Origin: Microbacterium festucae
GTDB taxonomy: Bacteria > Actinomycetota > Actinomycetes > Actinomycetales > Microbacteriaceae
NCBI RefSeq assembly: GCF_025421715.1
Contig: NZ_JAOEFC010000003.1
Span: 62,001-126,000, forward strand
Direction: 5' to 3'
Length of the DNA stretch: 64,000 bases
The number at the start of each line of letters is the position of its first letter. The first letter of the stretch is position 1. Position numbers and translations under genes: made by a program. Shown here piece by piece: positions 48,780 through 57,810 of this stretch. A model generated the notes under the pieces. The model saw nothing but the letters and a program-made list of their open reading frames with translations. It did not search any database and was not told the DNA's origin.

Positions 48780-50407
48780 GCGAGAACCTGCTCGAGATCG
48801 ACGGACTGTCGGTCTCGTACCGCACACCGCAGGGCCCGATCGACGCCGTGCGCGATGTGAGCCTGACCGTCGCCCCCGGCGAGACGGTGGCCATCGTCGG
48901 CGAGTCGGGCTCGGGCAAGTCGACCACCGTGCACGCCGTCATCCGGCTGCTGCCGGGGGCCGCCGCCATCAGCGACGGCGCCGTGCGCTTCGAGGGGCGA
49001 GACCTCGTTACCGCATCGGCGGCGGCACTGCGCGCCGTGCGCGGCGGGCGCATCGGCTTCGTGCCGCAAGACCCCACCGTGAGCCTCAACCCGGTCGTGC
49101 GCATCGGCGCGCAGGTGGCGGAGGTGCTGCGCGTGCACGGGCGGGCCGATCGCCGCACCGCGGCGATCGAGGCGGTGGCGGCGCTCGAGCGGGCGGGTCT
49201 GCCCGACGCGCACCTGCGCGCCCAGCAGTACCCGCACGAGCTGTCCGGCGGCATGCGCCAGCGCGTGCTGATCGCGATCGCGATCATCGCCGACCCGCCG
49301 CTGATCATCGCCGACGAGCCCACCAGCGCCCTCGACGTCACCGTGCAGCGCCAGATCCTCGATCACCTCGACGCCCTCAAGCGCGAACGCGGCACGAGCC
49401 TGCTGCTCATCACCCACGACCTCGGCGTGGCCGCCGACCGCGCCGACCGGATCATCGTGATGTCGCAGGGCGGCATCGTCGAGCAGGGCACGCCCGCGCA
49501 GGTGCTGCTCGACCCGCAGCATCCCTACACGCGGCAGCTGATCGCCGCGGCGCCGAGCCTCAACGCCCGCCAGGCGCTCCCCGCCGTCGTCACCGCCCCC
49601 GCCGTCGCCGCGTCGGCGGGCGCGCCGGCCGTGCTCGAGGTCGACGGGCTGGTCAAGGAGTTCGCACTGCCGGGCGGCGGCGGCGTGCAGCGCGCCGTCG
49701 ACGGCGTCGGCTTCCGCATTCAACGCGGTCGCACCCTCGCCCTCGTGGGCGAGTCGGGGTCGGGCAAGACCACCACGGCACGCCTCGCCCTTCGCCTGGC
49801 CGACCCCACCGCCGGCCGGGTGCTCTTCCACGGCGACGACGTCACCCGGCTGGGCGGATCGGCCCTGCGCACCCTGCGCCGCCGCATCCAGCTGGTGCAG
49901 CACAACCCGTATGCCGCGCTCAACCCGCGCCTGAACGTCGAGGCGCTCATCACCGACCCCCTCGTCGCGCTGCGGCTCGGGTCGCGCGCGCAGCGCCGGG
50001 CGCGCGCGGCCGAGCTGGTCGACCTGGTCGCCCTGCCCGCCGGCACCCTGCACCGCAAGCCCGCCGAGCTCTCGGGCGGTCAGCGTCAGCGCGTCGCGAT
50101 CGCCCGGGCGCTGGCGATCGAGCCCGAGCTGCTCGTGCTCGACGAGCCGGTCTCGGCGCTGGACGTGTCGATCCAGCATCAGATCCTCACCCTCCTGGCC
50201 GACATCCAGCGCGAGTTCGGCCTCAGCTATCTGTTCATCTCGCACGACCTCGCCGTGGTGCGCCAGATCGCCCACACCGTCGGGGTGATGCAGCGGGGCC
50301 GCCTCGTCGAGATCGGCGATGTCGACGACGTGTTCGAGCGGCCCGCCTCCGACTACACCCGGGCGCTGCTGGATGCCATCCCCGGCCGCGCCGTGCTGCA
50401 CCCCTGA
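48776..50407 (+). CDS. ABC transporter ATPase, two DppD/DppF-type domains fused
   Basis: A protein of 543 residues with two complete nucleotide-binding domains. Domain 1 (about 1-275): Walker A GESGSGKSTT, signature LSGGMRQR, Walker B LIIADEPTSALD. Domain 2 (about 285-540): GESGSGKTTT, LSGGQRQR, LLVLDEPVSALD. Each ends with the oligopeptide-transporter tail (PYTRQLIAAAP; DYTRALLDAIPG). Fusion of the two ATPases is common in this family. It energises the DppB/C-type permeases encoded upstream. Confidence 0.96.
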   Translation: MSENLLEIDGLSVSYRTPQGPIDAVRDVSLTVAPGETVAIVGESGSGKSTTVHAVIRLLPGAAAISDGAVRFEGRDLVTASAAALRAVRGGRIGFVPQDPTVSLNPVVRIGAQVAEVLRVHGRADRRTAAIEAVAALERAGLPDAHLRAQQYPHELSGGMRQRVLIAIAIIADPPLIIADEPTSALDVTVQRQILDHLDALKRERGTSLLLITHDLGVAADRADRIIVMSQGGIVEQGTPAQVLLDPQHPYTRQLIAAAPSLNARQALPAVVTAPAVAASAGAPAVLEVDGLVKEFALPGGGGVQRAVDGVGFRIQRGRTLALVGESGSGKTTTARLALRLADPTAGRVLFHGDDVTRLGGSALRTLRRRIQLVQHNPYAALNPRLNVEALITDPLVALRLGSRAQRRARAAELVDLVALPAGTLHRKPAELSGGQRQRVAIARALAIEPELLVLDEPVSALDVSIQHQILTLLADIQREFGLSYLFISHDLAVVRQIAHTVGVMQRGRLVEIGDVDDVFERPASDYTRALLDAIPGRAVLHP

Positions 50408-50465
50408 CCGCCCCGTCCCACCCGACCCACCCCACCTCACCGACCGTCCCCTCACCAGGAGCATC

Positions 50466-52088
50466 ATGTCCACCAGACGCCTCACCCTCGCCGCGGCGCT
50501 CGCCGCCGCGGCGGGCCTCATCCTCACCGCCTGCGCGAGCGGCGCCGCCCCGGCCGGCACCACCGCCGCCGACGACGCCACGCCCGTGGCCGGCGGCGAC
50601 CTCACCTTCGCGATCGCCAACGACCCCATCTCGCTCAATCCGTCGGGCACGGGCTCGGGCAACGACACCCTCTACGTCACCCGTCAGCTCGTCGACTCGC
50701 TGCTCTACCAGAACCCCGACAGCGGGGCGCTGGACCCCTGGCTCGCCACGTCGTACACGGCCAATGACGACGCCACCTCGTTCACGTTCGAGCTGCGCAC
50801 CGACGTCACCTTCTCCGACGGCACGCCGCTGACCGCCGCGAACGTCAAGGCCACCTTCGACGACATCGTCGCCGCCGGTGCGCTCAGCCAGGCCGTCAGC
50901 AGCTTCGTCGGCTACCAGGGCACCGAGGTCGTCGACGAGCACACCGCCCGGGTCGACTTCGCCAGCCCCAACGCCGCCTTCCCCAACTCCACCGCCGCCG
51001 TCGCCCTGGGCATCGTCGGCGATGCCACCCTCGCCGTGCCCTACGACCAGCGCGCCGACGGCGCCGCGGTCGTCGGCACCGGGCCGTTCACCCTCGAGGC
51101 CTACACGAAAGACGTCGAGACCGTGCTCACCGCGCGCGACGACTACGCGTGGGCGCCCGGGGCGCTCGGCAACGACGGCCGCGCCCACCTCGACTCGGTC
51201 ACCTTCCAGATCGTGCCCGAGGCGAGCGTGCGCACCGGCAGCCTCACCTCCGACCAGGTCGACGTGATCGGCGGCGTGCAGCCCACCGACGTCGACGCCC
51301 TCGACCAGTCCGGCTACCCGCTGGTGTGGCGCGGCAACCCCGGCGTCACCTTCGGGCTCTCGTTCAACGTGTCGCGACCGCTGGTGGCCGACGTCGCCGT
51401 GCGCGAGGCGATCTCGGCCGCCATCGACGCCACGGTGGTGCGCGACACCGCGCTCAACGACTACTTCAACGTCGCCACCAGCGCCCTGGCCAAGACCACC
51501 CCGTCCTACGCCGACCAGAGCTCGTACTTCTCGTACGACCCCGAGCGCGCCGCCGACCTGCTCGACGAGGCCGGCTGGCGCGAGGGAGCCGACGGCATCC
51601 GCGAGAAAGACGGCCAGCCGCTGGCGCTCGACCTGCTCTGGATCACCAACTTCGGCCCGAACCAGACCTCGCTCGAACTCATCCAGCAGCAGCTGAAGCA
51701 GGTCGGCATCGACCTGACGCTCAGCGGCAGCACCGTGCCCGAGTTCCTCGAGAAGCAGTCGGCCGGCGACTTCGACCTCGCCTGGGGCAACGTCTCGCGC
51801 GCCGACGGCGACATCCTGCGGGTCTCGTTCTCGAAGGCCACCACCCGGTACGACATCGACGACCCCGAGCTGGAGGCGCTGCTGCAGGGTCAGCTCGCCG
51901 CCGGCGACCCGGCCGCACGCGACGCGCTGCTGGCCGACGCCCAAGAGCGGCTGGCGAGCCAGTACTACCAGATCCCGGTGCACGAGCTCACGTCGATCCT
52001 CGGCACGCAAGAGGTCGTGCACGACATCACGCTGGGCGCCGACTCCCGGCTGAACCCGCTCGTGGCCGCCTGGAAGCAGGCCGACTGA
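50466..52088 (+). CDS. ABC transporter solute-binding lipoprotein, SBP family 5
   Basis: A protein of 540 residues with a signal and lipobox (LAAAAGLILTACAS), then the family 5 fold: GGDLTFAIANDPISLNP, LLYQNPDSGALDPWLATSY, FTFELRTDVTFSDGTPLTAAN, and VGTGPFTLEAY. Family members bind peptides, opines, nickel chelates or sugars; this sequence does not tell which. AGGAG lies upstream of the ATG. The next LLM gene starts on its stop codon (TGATG), tying uptake to the monooxygenases. Confidence 0.94.
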   Translation: MSTRRLTLAAALAAAAGLILTACASGAAPAGTTAADDATPVAGGDLTFAIANDPISLNPSGTGSGNDTLYVTRQLVDSLLYQNPDSGALDPWLATSYTANDDATSFTFELRTDVTFSDGTPLTAANVKATFDDIVAAGALSQAVSSFVGYQGTEVVDEHTARVDFASPNAAFPNSTAAVALGIVGDATLAVPYDQRADGAAVVGTGPFTLEAYTKDVETVLTARDDYAWAPGALGNDGRAHLDSVTFQIVPEASVRTGSLTSDQVDVIGGVQPTDVDALDQSGYPLVWRGNPGVTFGLSFNVSRPLVADVAVREAISAAIDATVVRDTALNDYFNVATSALAKTTPSYADQSSYFSYDPERAADLLDEAGWREGADGIREKDGQPLALDLLWITNFGPNQTSLELIQQQLKQVGIDLTLSGSTVPEFLEKQSAGDFDLAWGNVSRADGDILRVSFSKATTRYDIDDPELEALLQGQLAAGDPAARDALLADAQERLASQYYQIPVHELTSILGTQEVVHDITLGADSRLNPLVAAWKQAD

Positions 52089-53119
52089 TGCCGATCACCG
52101 ACACGACCACGCTCATCAGCGAGGCGGGGTTCACCCTCGCCGGCACCTACCCCGAAGACGACCCGCGCGCCGGGCTGGAGGAGACCCTGGGCCTGTTCGA
52201 GTACGCCGAGGAACTGGGCTTCCAGCTCGCCGGCATCCGACAGCGCCACCTGGAGCGGGGTGTCTCGTCGGCGCTCACCTTCCTCGCCGCCGCCACCCAG
52301 CGCACCTCGGTCATCCGGCTCGAGACCGCCGTGGTGCCGCTGGGCTACGAGACGCCGTTCCGATTGGCCGAAGACTTCGCCACTGTCGACGCCCTCTCGG
52401 GCGGCCGCATCAGCGCGGGGATCAGCACCTCGGCGCCGCACGGCGCGCTGCTGCGCCCGCTCGGCCGCACCGACGGCGCCGCCGACGTCGACGCCTACAC
52501 GCTGATCGAACGGTTCCTCGACGCGCTCGAGGGGAGGCCCCTCGCGGGCGAGCCCATCGCCACCCCGTACGGCCCGCAGACGCCGCGCGTGCAGCCGCAC
52601 GTGCCGTCGCTGCGGGAACGGGTGTGGCTGGGCGGCGGATCGCAGCGCTCGGTGCGCTGGGCCGCCGAACGCGGCCTCAAACTGCTGCTGGGCAACCTCG
52701 CCTCCAGTGCCGGCGGCGACGTGTTCGAGCCGGCCCAGCGCGCCCACATCGACGAGTACTACGACGCGTTCGCGGGCACCGCGCCGGCGGTCGGGGTGGA
52801 GCGGGTGATCGTGCCCACCGACAGCGCCACGGCCGCGCAGCGCGCGCACTACGCCGACTACGCCGCCGCGCGGGAGGCGCGCACGCACGTTCCCACCGGC
52901 GGGCTGGTGTTCCAACGCGACCTCGTCGGCACGTCCGACGAGATCGTGCGCCGGCTGCGCGACGACCCCGCCATCGACGGGCGCACCGAGCTGCGCATCG
53001 CGCTGCCCTACGCGTTCGCGCAGGCCGAGTACCGCCAGATCCTGTCCGACATCCGACACGCGGTGCTGCCGCAGCTGGGCTGGCGCCCGGCCGGGCAGAC
53101 CGCGCCGGTGGCCGCCTGA
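52088..53119 (+). CDS. LLM flavin-dependent oxidoreductase (alkanal-monooxygenase-like)
   Basis: A protein of 343 residues. It has the luciferase-like barrel start (LEETLGLFEYAEELGFQLAG, with RQRHLERGVSSALTFLAAAT), VDALSGGRISAGISTSAPHG, and VWLGGGSQRSVRWAAERGL. This is the group of LLM proteins often encoded in Dpp-type transporter operons; their reactions are not known. It overlaps the binding-protein gene by 1 bp, so it is part of the transporter operon. It is only distantly related to the other LLM proteins here. Confidence 0.88.
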   Translation: MPITDTTTLISEAGFTLAGTYPEDDPRAGLEETLGLFEYAEELGFQLAGIRQRHLERGVSSALTFLAAATQRTSVIRLETAVVPLGYETPFRLAEDFATVDALSGGRISAGISTSAPHGALLRPLGRTDGAADVDAYTLIERFLDALEGRPLAGEPIATPYGPQTPRVQPHVPSLRERVWLGGGSQRSVRWAAERGLKLLLGNLASSAGGDVFEPAQRAHIDEYYDAFAGTAPAVGVERVIVPTDSATAAQRAHYADYAAAREARTHVPTGGLVFQRDLVGTSDEIVRRLRDDPAIDGRTELRIALPYAFAQAEYRQILSDIRHAVLPQLGWRPAGQTAPVAA

Positions 53120-53269
53120 GCCCCCGGCGTTACCCCGCGTGACGGCCGGTGTCGGTGCTTGACGTCACGCCCGACGGCGCCGCCGCGGATGCGGGAGCCT
53201 CGAGGCATCCGCCCATCCGAGGCATCCGCAACAGACCACGACCGCATCAGATCATCGAAGGAGAACCCC

Positions 53270-54493
53270 ATGACCGCACCGGTCCGAACCTCAGCCGAAC
53301 GACTGCGCATCGGCGTGGCGCTGGAGGGCGCCGGCTGGCATCCGGCCGCCTGGCGGGAGCCGTCGTCGCGCCCCGCCGAGCTGTTCACCCCCGACTACTG
53401 GGTCGACCTCGTGCGCACCGCCGAGGCGGGACTGCTCGACTTCGTCACCATCGAAGACTCGCTGGCGCTGCAGTCGGCCGAGCCCTTCGCCGGTGACGAG
53501 CGCACCGACGAGGTGCGCGGCCGTCTCGACGCGCTGCTGATCGCCTCCCGGGTGGCCCCGGTCACCTCGCGTATCGGGCTGATCCCCACCGTCACGGTGA
53601 CCCACACCGAGCCGTTCCACGTCTCGACGGGCCTGGCGACCCTCGACTACGCCAGCGAGGGCCGTGCCGGCTGGCAGGTGAAGGTGTCGGCCCGCCCCGA
53701 CGAGTCGGCCCATGTCGGCCGGCGGGAGCAGCCGCAGCTGGTCGGCCTGGACGACCCCGCCCTGCCGGGCCTTGTCGCCGAGTACTTCGACGAGGCCGCC
53801 GATGTCGTCGAGGTGGTGCGCCGGCTCTGGGACAGCTGGGAGGACGATGCCGAGATCCGCGACGCCGCCACCGACCGCTTCCTCGACGCCGAGAAGGTGC
53901 ACCGCGTCGACTTCGAGGGCCGGTTCTTCAGCGTCCGCGGGCCGTCGATCACCCCGCGCCCGCCGCAGGGGCAGCCCGTCGTGGCGGCCCTGGCCCACGC
54001 CGAGGTGCCCTACCTGCTGGCGGCGCGCTCGGCCGACGTCGTGTTCGTCACGCCGGCCGACACCGCCCACGCCCGCGGCATCCTCGACGAGATCGCCGCC
54101 GCCGAACGCGCCGCCGACCGGGCGGGCGAGCCGCTGCGCGTGTTCGCCGACCTCGTGGTGCTGCTCGACGAGCCGGGCGGCGAGCGCGCCGCCGAGCGCC
54201 TGGCCCGCCTCGACCGGCTCGGGCGCCCGCTCGTCTCCGATGCCCGCATCGTCGCCGGGTCGGCGGCAGAGCTCGCCGATGTCATCGCCGAGCTCGACGC
54301 CCTCGGCTACGCCGGCGTGCGCCTGCGCCCCGCCGTCGCCACCGACGACCTGCCGCGCATCGCCGGCGACCTCGTCGCCGAACTGCAGCGCCGCGGGCTG
54401 CTGCCCGCCGAGGCCGACCAGGCCGCCACCCTGCGGGGCCTGCTCGGGCTTCCCGAGGGCATCCCCAGCCGCTATGCGGCATCCGTCGCCTGA
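53270..54493 (+). CDS. LLM-class flavin-dependent oxidoreductase (copy 2 of a paralogous pair)
   Basis: A protein of 407 residues, paralogue of the one at 44362-45576: VALEGAGWHPAAWREPSSRP, LIPTVTVTHTEPFHVSTGL, TPRPPQGQPVVAALAHA and VRLRPAVATDDL stand in the same order. The ATG at 53270 is chosen because AAGGAG lies 6 nt upstream; an earlier in-frame start at 53159 would add a low-complexity N terminus without support. It is followed after 44 bp by its NtaA-type partner. Confidence 0.88.
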   Translation: MTAPVRTSAERLRIGVALEGAGWHPAAWREPSSRPAELFTPDYWVDLVRTAEAGLLDFVTIEDSLALQSAEPFAGDERTDEVRGRLDALLIASRVAPVTSRIGLIPTVTVTHTEPFHVSTGLATLDYASEGRAGWQVKVSARPDESAHVGRREQPQLVGLDDPALPGLVAEYFDEAADVVEVVRRLWDSWEDDAEIRDAATDRFLDAEKVHRVDFEGRFFSVRGPSITPRPPQGQPVVAALAHAEVPYLLAARSADVVFVTPADTAHARGILDEIAAAERAADRAGEPLRVFADLVVLLDEPGGERAAERLARLDRLGRPLVSDARIVAGSAAELADVIAELDALGYAGVRLRPAVATDDLPRIAGDLVAELQRRGLLPAEADQAATLRGLLGLPEGIPSRYAASVA

Positions 54494-54537
54494 GAACACC
54501 GACCGCGCGAGATCCCTGAGAGAGGACGCAGCACATC

Positions 54538-55908
54538 ATGACCGGACGCAAGCAGATCATCCTCGCCGCCTATGTCGGCGGCGTGAACGAGCACACCGCG
54601 TGGGAGCACCCGGATGCGGGCAGCCAGATCGCCTTCTCCACGTTCCGCCACGTCGCCCAGACCGCCGAGCGCGGCCGCTTCGACTACTTCTTCCTCGCGG
54701 AGGGACTGGCCCTGCGCGCCCGCGACGGCGTGATCTTCGACCACGACATCGCCGGGCGCCCCGACACGCTCTCGGTGCTGGCGGCCCTGGCCGCGGTGAC
54801 CGAGCACCTGGGCCTGGTGGGCACGCTCAACGCCACGTTCAACGAGCCCTACGAGCTGGCCCGCCAGATCGCGACCCTCGACCACCTGTCGGGCGGCCGG
54901 GCCGGCTGGAACGTCGTGACCTCGTTCGACGCGTTCACAGGTGCCAACTTCCGCCGCGGCGGCTTCCTGCCCCACGCCCAGCGCTACGTGCGGGCGGAGG
55001 AGACGGTCGCCACGATCCGCGAACTGTGGGACTCGTGGGCCGCCGACGCGATCGTCGCCGACAAGGATGCCGGGGTGTTCCTGCGCGACGGCCAGGCCGG
55101 CCGGTTCGCCCACCACGGCACGCAGTTCGACATCGAGGGGCGCTTCACGGTGCCGCGCAGCCCGCAGGGGCGGCCGGTGGTCGTGCAGGCGGGGGTCTCG
55201 CCGCAGGGCCGCGACTTCGCCGCCTCCACCGCCGACGCGATCTTCTCGCCCTACTCGACCCTCGCCGAGGGCAAGGCGTTCTACGCCGACATCAAAGACC
55301 GGGTGGCCCGGTTCGGCCGCAACCCCGATCACGTCAAGATCCTGCCGTCGGCGGGCTTCGTGCTGGGGGACACGACGGCCGAGGCGGTGGAGAAGGCGCG
55401 TTTCATCAAGGAGCAGCAGCTGAGCGACCGCACCATCCAGGTGACGTTCGAGCAGGTGTGGAACCGCGACCTGTCGGCGTTCGACCTCGACGGCCCGGTG
55501 CCCGATATCGACCCCGATCCCGCCGCGGCGCCGTTCATTCAGGGGCGGGCGTTCATCTTCCAGGACCGCTTCGAGACGGTGCGCACCTGGCGGGAACTCG
55601 CCGCCGAACGCGGGCTCACCCTGCGCGGGCTCGCTCACGCCGTGGCCCGCGAGGCGACCTATGTCGGCACCGCCGCCGAGGTCGCCGACCAGCTCGACGC
55701 CTTCGTGCAGGAAGACGGCGCCGACGGTGTCGTCATCGGGTCGCACGTCGTGCCGTCGGGCCTCGACGAGTTCGTCGACAAGGTGGTGCCGCTGCTGCAG
55801 GAGCGCGGATCGCTGCGCACCGAGTACGAGGGCACCACGCTCCGTGACAACCTGGGACTGCCGGCTCCCGAGTCGGCACCCGCGCTGGCCGCACCGGCCC
55901 GCGCCTGA
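54538..55908 (+). CDS. LLM flavin monooxygenase, NtaA/SnaA/DszA family (copy 2)
   Basis: A protein of 456 residues, paralogue of the one at 43007-44365. It shares HVAQTAERGRFDYFFLAEGL, LDHLSGGRAGWNVVTSFDA, NFRRGGF, and VPRSPQGRPVVVQAGVSPQG. It is a complete enzyme of the family that oxidises C-S or C-N bonds with reduced FMN from a separate reductase. GAGAGAGGACG lies upstream of the ATG. It is the third LLM gene in the transporter operon. Confidence 0.93.
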   Translation: MTGRKQIILAAYVGGVNEHTAWEHPDAGSQIAFSTFRHVAQTAERGRFDYFFLAEGLALRARDGVIFDHDIAGRPDTLSVLAALAAVTEHLGLVGTLNATFNEPYELARQIATLDHLSGGRAGWNVVTSFDAFTGANFRRGGFLPHAQRYVRAEETVATIRELWDSWAADAIVADKDAGVFLRDGQAGRFAHHGTQFDIEGRFTVPRSPQGRPVVVQAGVSPQGRDFAASTADAIFSPYSTLAEGKAFYADIKDRVARFGRNPDHVKILPSAGFVLGDTTAEAVEKARFIKEQQLSDRTIQVTFEQVWNRDLSAFDLDGPVPDIDPDPAAAPFIQGRAFIFQDRFETVRTWRELAAERGLTLRGLAHAVAREATYVGTAAEVADQLDAFVQEDGADGVVIGSHVVPSGLDEFVDKVVPLLQERGSLRTEYEGTTLRDNLGLPAPESAPALAAPARA

Positions 55909-55956
55909 GCCGTCCCGCATCCGCCCCGCCCTGCCCCGCCCCCTGAGGAAGAAGCC

Positions 55957-56172
55957 ATGAGCACCGTTCCCGCATCGACCACCGCCGCTCCGGCCGCCGC
56001 GACGTTCGCGCGCGACTGGCAGCAGTGGCACCGCGACCACGAGACGCGGCGCGCCGATGCGCACGGCTTCCTCGCCATCACCGGGCTGCACTGGCTCGGC
56101 GACGAGGCCGCCCGCATCCCCGGGGTGCCCGGCAGCTGGTCGAGCGGGGCGGGCGGGCCGGTCGCCGCGTGA
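55957..56172 (+). pseudogene. Truncated DUF1684 gene (N-terminal 71 codons only)
   Basis: The 71 residues match the start of DUF1684 proteins: RDWQQWHRDHETRRADAHG, FLAITGLHWLGDEAARIPGV, PGSWSS. DUF1684 proteins are normally about 250-280 residues, so nearly three quarters is missing. The start and GAGGAAG ribosome site are intact, and its stop overlaps the GTG of the next gene (GTGA), as expected for a functional neighbour. This suggests an internal deletion that joined the early part to the old 3' junction. It may still be translated to couple the next gene. Confidence 0.7.
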
Positions 56173-57266
56173 GCGGCGAGGTGATCGACGTCGCCGTGAT
56201 CGGCGGCGGCGCGATGGGAGCGGCCACCGCGTGGCACCTGGCCCGCGCCGGGCGGGCGGTGACCGTGTTCGAGCAGTTCGAGCCGGGCCACCGCCACGGC
56301 GCCTCGCACGGCGCCTCCCGCAACTTCAACGTCGCCTACACCGAGCCCGACTATCTCGCCTGGCTGCGCGACGCGCGCCTGCTGTGGCGCGAGCTCGAAG
56401 CCGAGTCGGGCGCGCCGCTGCTGCAGCAGACGGGCATCGTCAACCACGGCCCCGGCCGCGACCTCGCCGCCGCCGCCGAGGCCATCGCGGCGGGCGGGTT
56501 CGCCACCGAGCTGCTCGACGCCCGCGCGGCCCAGGAGCGGTGGCCGGGGTTCCGGTTCGCCGGCACCGTGCTGCACACCCCCGACGCGGGCCGGCTGAAC
56601 GCCGACGCCGCCGTCACGGCGTTTCTCGCCGGGGCACAGGCGCGGGGTGCCCGGGTCGCCTGGCGCACCCGGGTGACCGGCATCGACGTGCGCGGCGACG
56701 ACGAGGTGCACCTGCAGGTGGAAGACGCCGACGGCGCCCGCACCGTGCGCGCGCGGCGGGTGGTCACCACCGCCGGCGCGTGGACGGGCAAGACCCTCTA
56801 CGGCGTCCCCGGCCCCGCCCTGCCCGTGCTGCGGGTGACCCAGGAGCAGCCCGCGCACTTCACCCCTCTCGACCCCGCGGCGCCGTGGCCCGGCTTCAAC
56901 CACATCCCGGCCGCCGACGACCCGGCGACGGCGTGGTTCGCGGCGGGGGTCTACGGCATGGCAACCCCCGGCGAGGGCATCAAGGCGGGCTGGCATGCCG
57001 CCGGCCCCGAGATCGACCCCGACCGGCGCAGCTACCTGCCCGACCCGGCGCTCACCGCGTCGCTCGTGCGCTATGCCCGCGAGTGGCTGCCGGGCGTCGA
57101 CAGCACCCGGTTCACCGAGGTGACCTGCACCTACACCTCCACGCCCGATGCGCGCTTCGTGCTCGAGCGGGTGGGGCCGGTGGTCGTCGGTGCCGGGTTC
57201 TCGGGACACGGCTTCAAGTTCACGCCCGTCATCGGGCGCACGCTCGCCGCGCTCAGCGCCGACTGA
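56169..57266 (+). CDS. Sarcosine-oxidase-like FAD-dependent amine oxidase
   Basis: A protein of 365 residues of the monomeric sarcosine oxidase/N-methyltryptophan oxidase family. The FAD fold is VAVIGGGAMGAATAWHLARA, followed by HRHGASHGASRNFNVAY. Cys320 in EVTCTYTSTPDARFVLE stands where the family attaches FAD covalently. The end is GAGFSGHGFKFTPVIG. Such enzymes demethylate or oxidise secondary amines and amino acids, releasing peroxide. GTG at 56169 overlaps the stop of the truncated DUF1684 frame. Its 3' end overlaps the convergent GNAT gene by 14 bp. Confidence 0.9.
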   Translation: MSGEVIDVAVIGGGAMGAATAWHLARAGRAVTVFEQFEPGHRHGASHGASRNFNVAYTEPDYLAWLRDARLLWRELEAESGAPLLQQTGIVNHGPGRDLAAAAEAIAAGGFATELLDARAAQERWPGFRFAGTVLHTPDAGRLNADAAVTAFLAGAQARGARVAWRTRVTGIDVRGDDEVHLQVEDADGARTVRARRVVTTAGAWTGKTLYGVPGPALPVLRVTQEQPAHFTPLDPAAPWPGFNHIPAADDPATAWFAAGVYGMATPGEGIKAGWHAAGPEIDPDRRSYLPDPALTASLVRYAREWLPGVDSTRFTEVTCTYTSTPDARFVLERVGPVVVGAGFSGHGFKFTPVIGRTLAALSAD

Positions 57267-57810
57267 GCTCGGGCTCGGCGTCGGCGACCGCGGCGTCGTC
57301 GTCGAGGTCGAGCCCGAAGGCGCGCAGGTCGAGCCATCGGCCCGGCTCCACCTCGATGGGCGCCTCGCGCTCGGTGAGCCGACGGAAGCCGAGCTTCAGG
57401 TACAGCGCGTGCGCGCCGGTCATCTCGGGGCCGCTGTTCATCACCACGCGCCGGGCGCCGCGCGCGCGGGCCAGCCCGATCACGTGCCGGGTCAGCGCGT
57501 CGCCGATGCCGCGGCCGCGGGCGGCGGGGGCCACCGCGAGCTGGCGGAAGTCGAACTCGTCGTCGCGGGCGAGCTCCGACAGGCGCTCCCCGGGCCGCGG
57601 CACCCACACCGATCCGACGACCGTGCCGTCGGCATCCACCGCCACCCACACCTCGCCGGCGGCGACCCGTCCGGGCACGTTGCGCAGCGACGCCAGGTAC
57701 TTCTCGCTGAGCCCGCGGTAGCTGTGCTGGTAGGCCTCGACGGTGATGCGGGAGGTCTCGTCGTGCTCGTCGGGGCGCACGAGGCGGATGGTGAGACCGG
57801 CGCCGCTCAC
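57253..57810 (-). CDS. GNAT-family acetyltransferase
   Basis: A protein of 185 residues with a full GNAT fold: LTIRLVRPDEHDETSRITVEA, FDFRQLAVAPAARGRGIGDALTRH with the acetyl-CoA loop, and a closing GAHALYLKLGFRRLTERE. The last 35 residues are acidic. GTG at 57810 overlaps the stop of the LLM gene upstream (GTGA), so the two are cotranslated. The substrate is unknown. Its 3' end runs 14 bp into the convergent amine-oxidase gene. Confidence 0.87.
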   Translation of the reverse strand: MSGAGLTIRLVRPDEHDETSRITVEAYQHSYRGLSEKYLASLRNVPGRVAAGEVWVAVDADGTVVGSVWVPRPGERLSELARDDEFDFRQLAVAPAARGRGIGDALTRHVIGLARARGARRVVMNSGPEMTGAHALYLKLGFRRLTEREAPIEVEPGRWLDLRAFGLDLDDDAAVADAEPELSRR

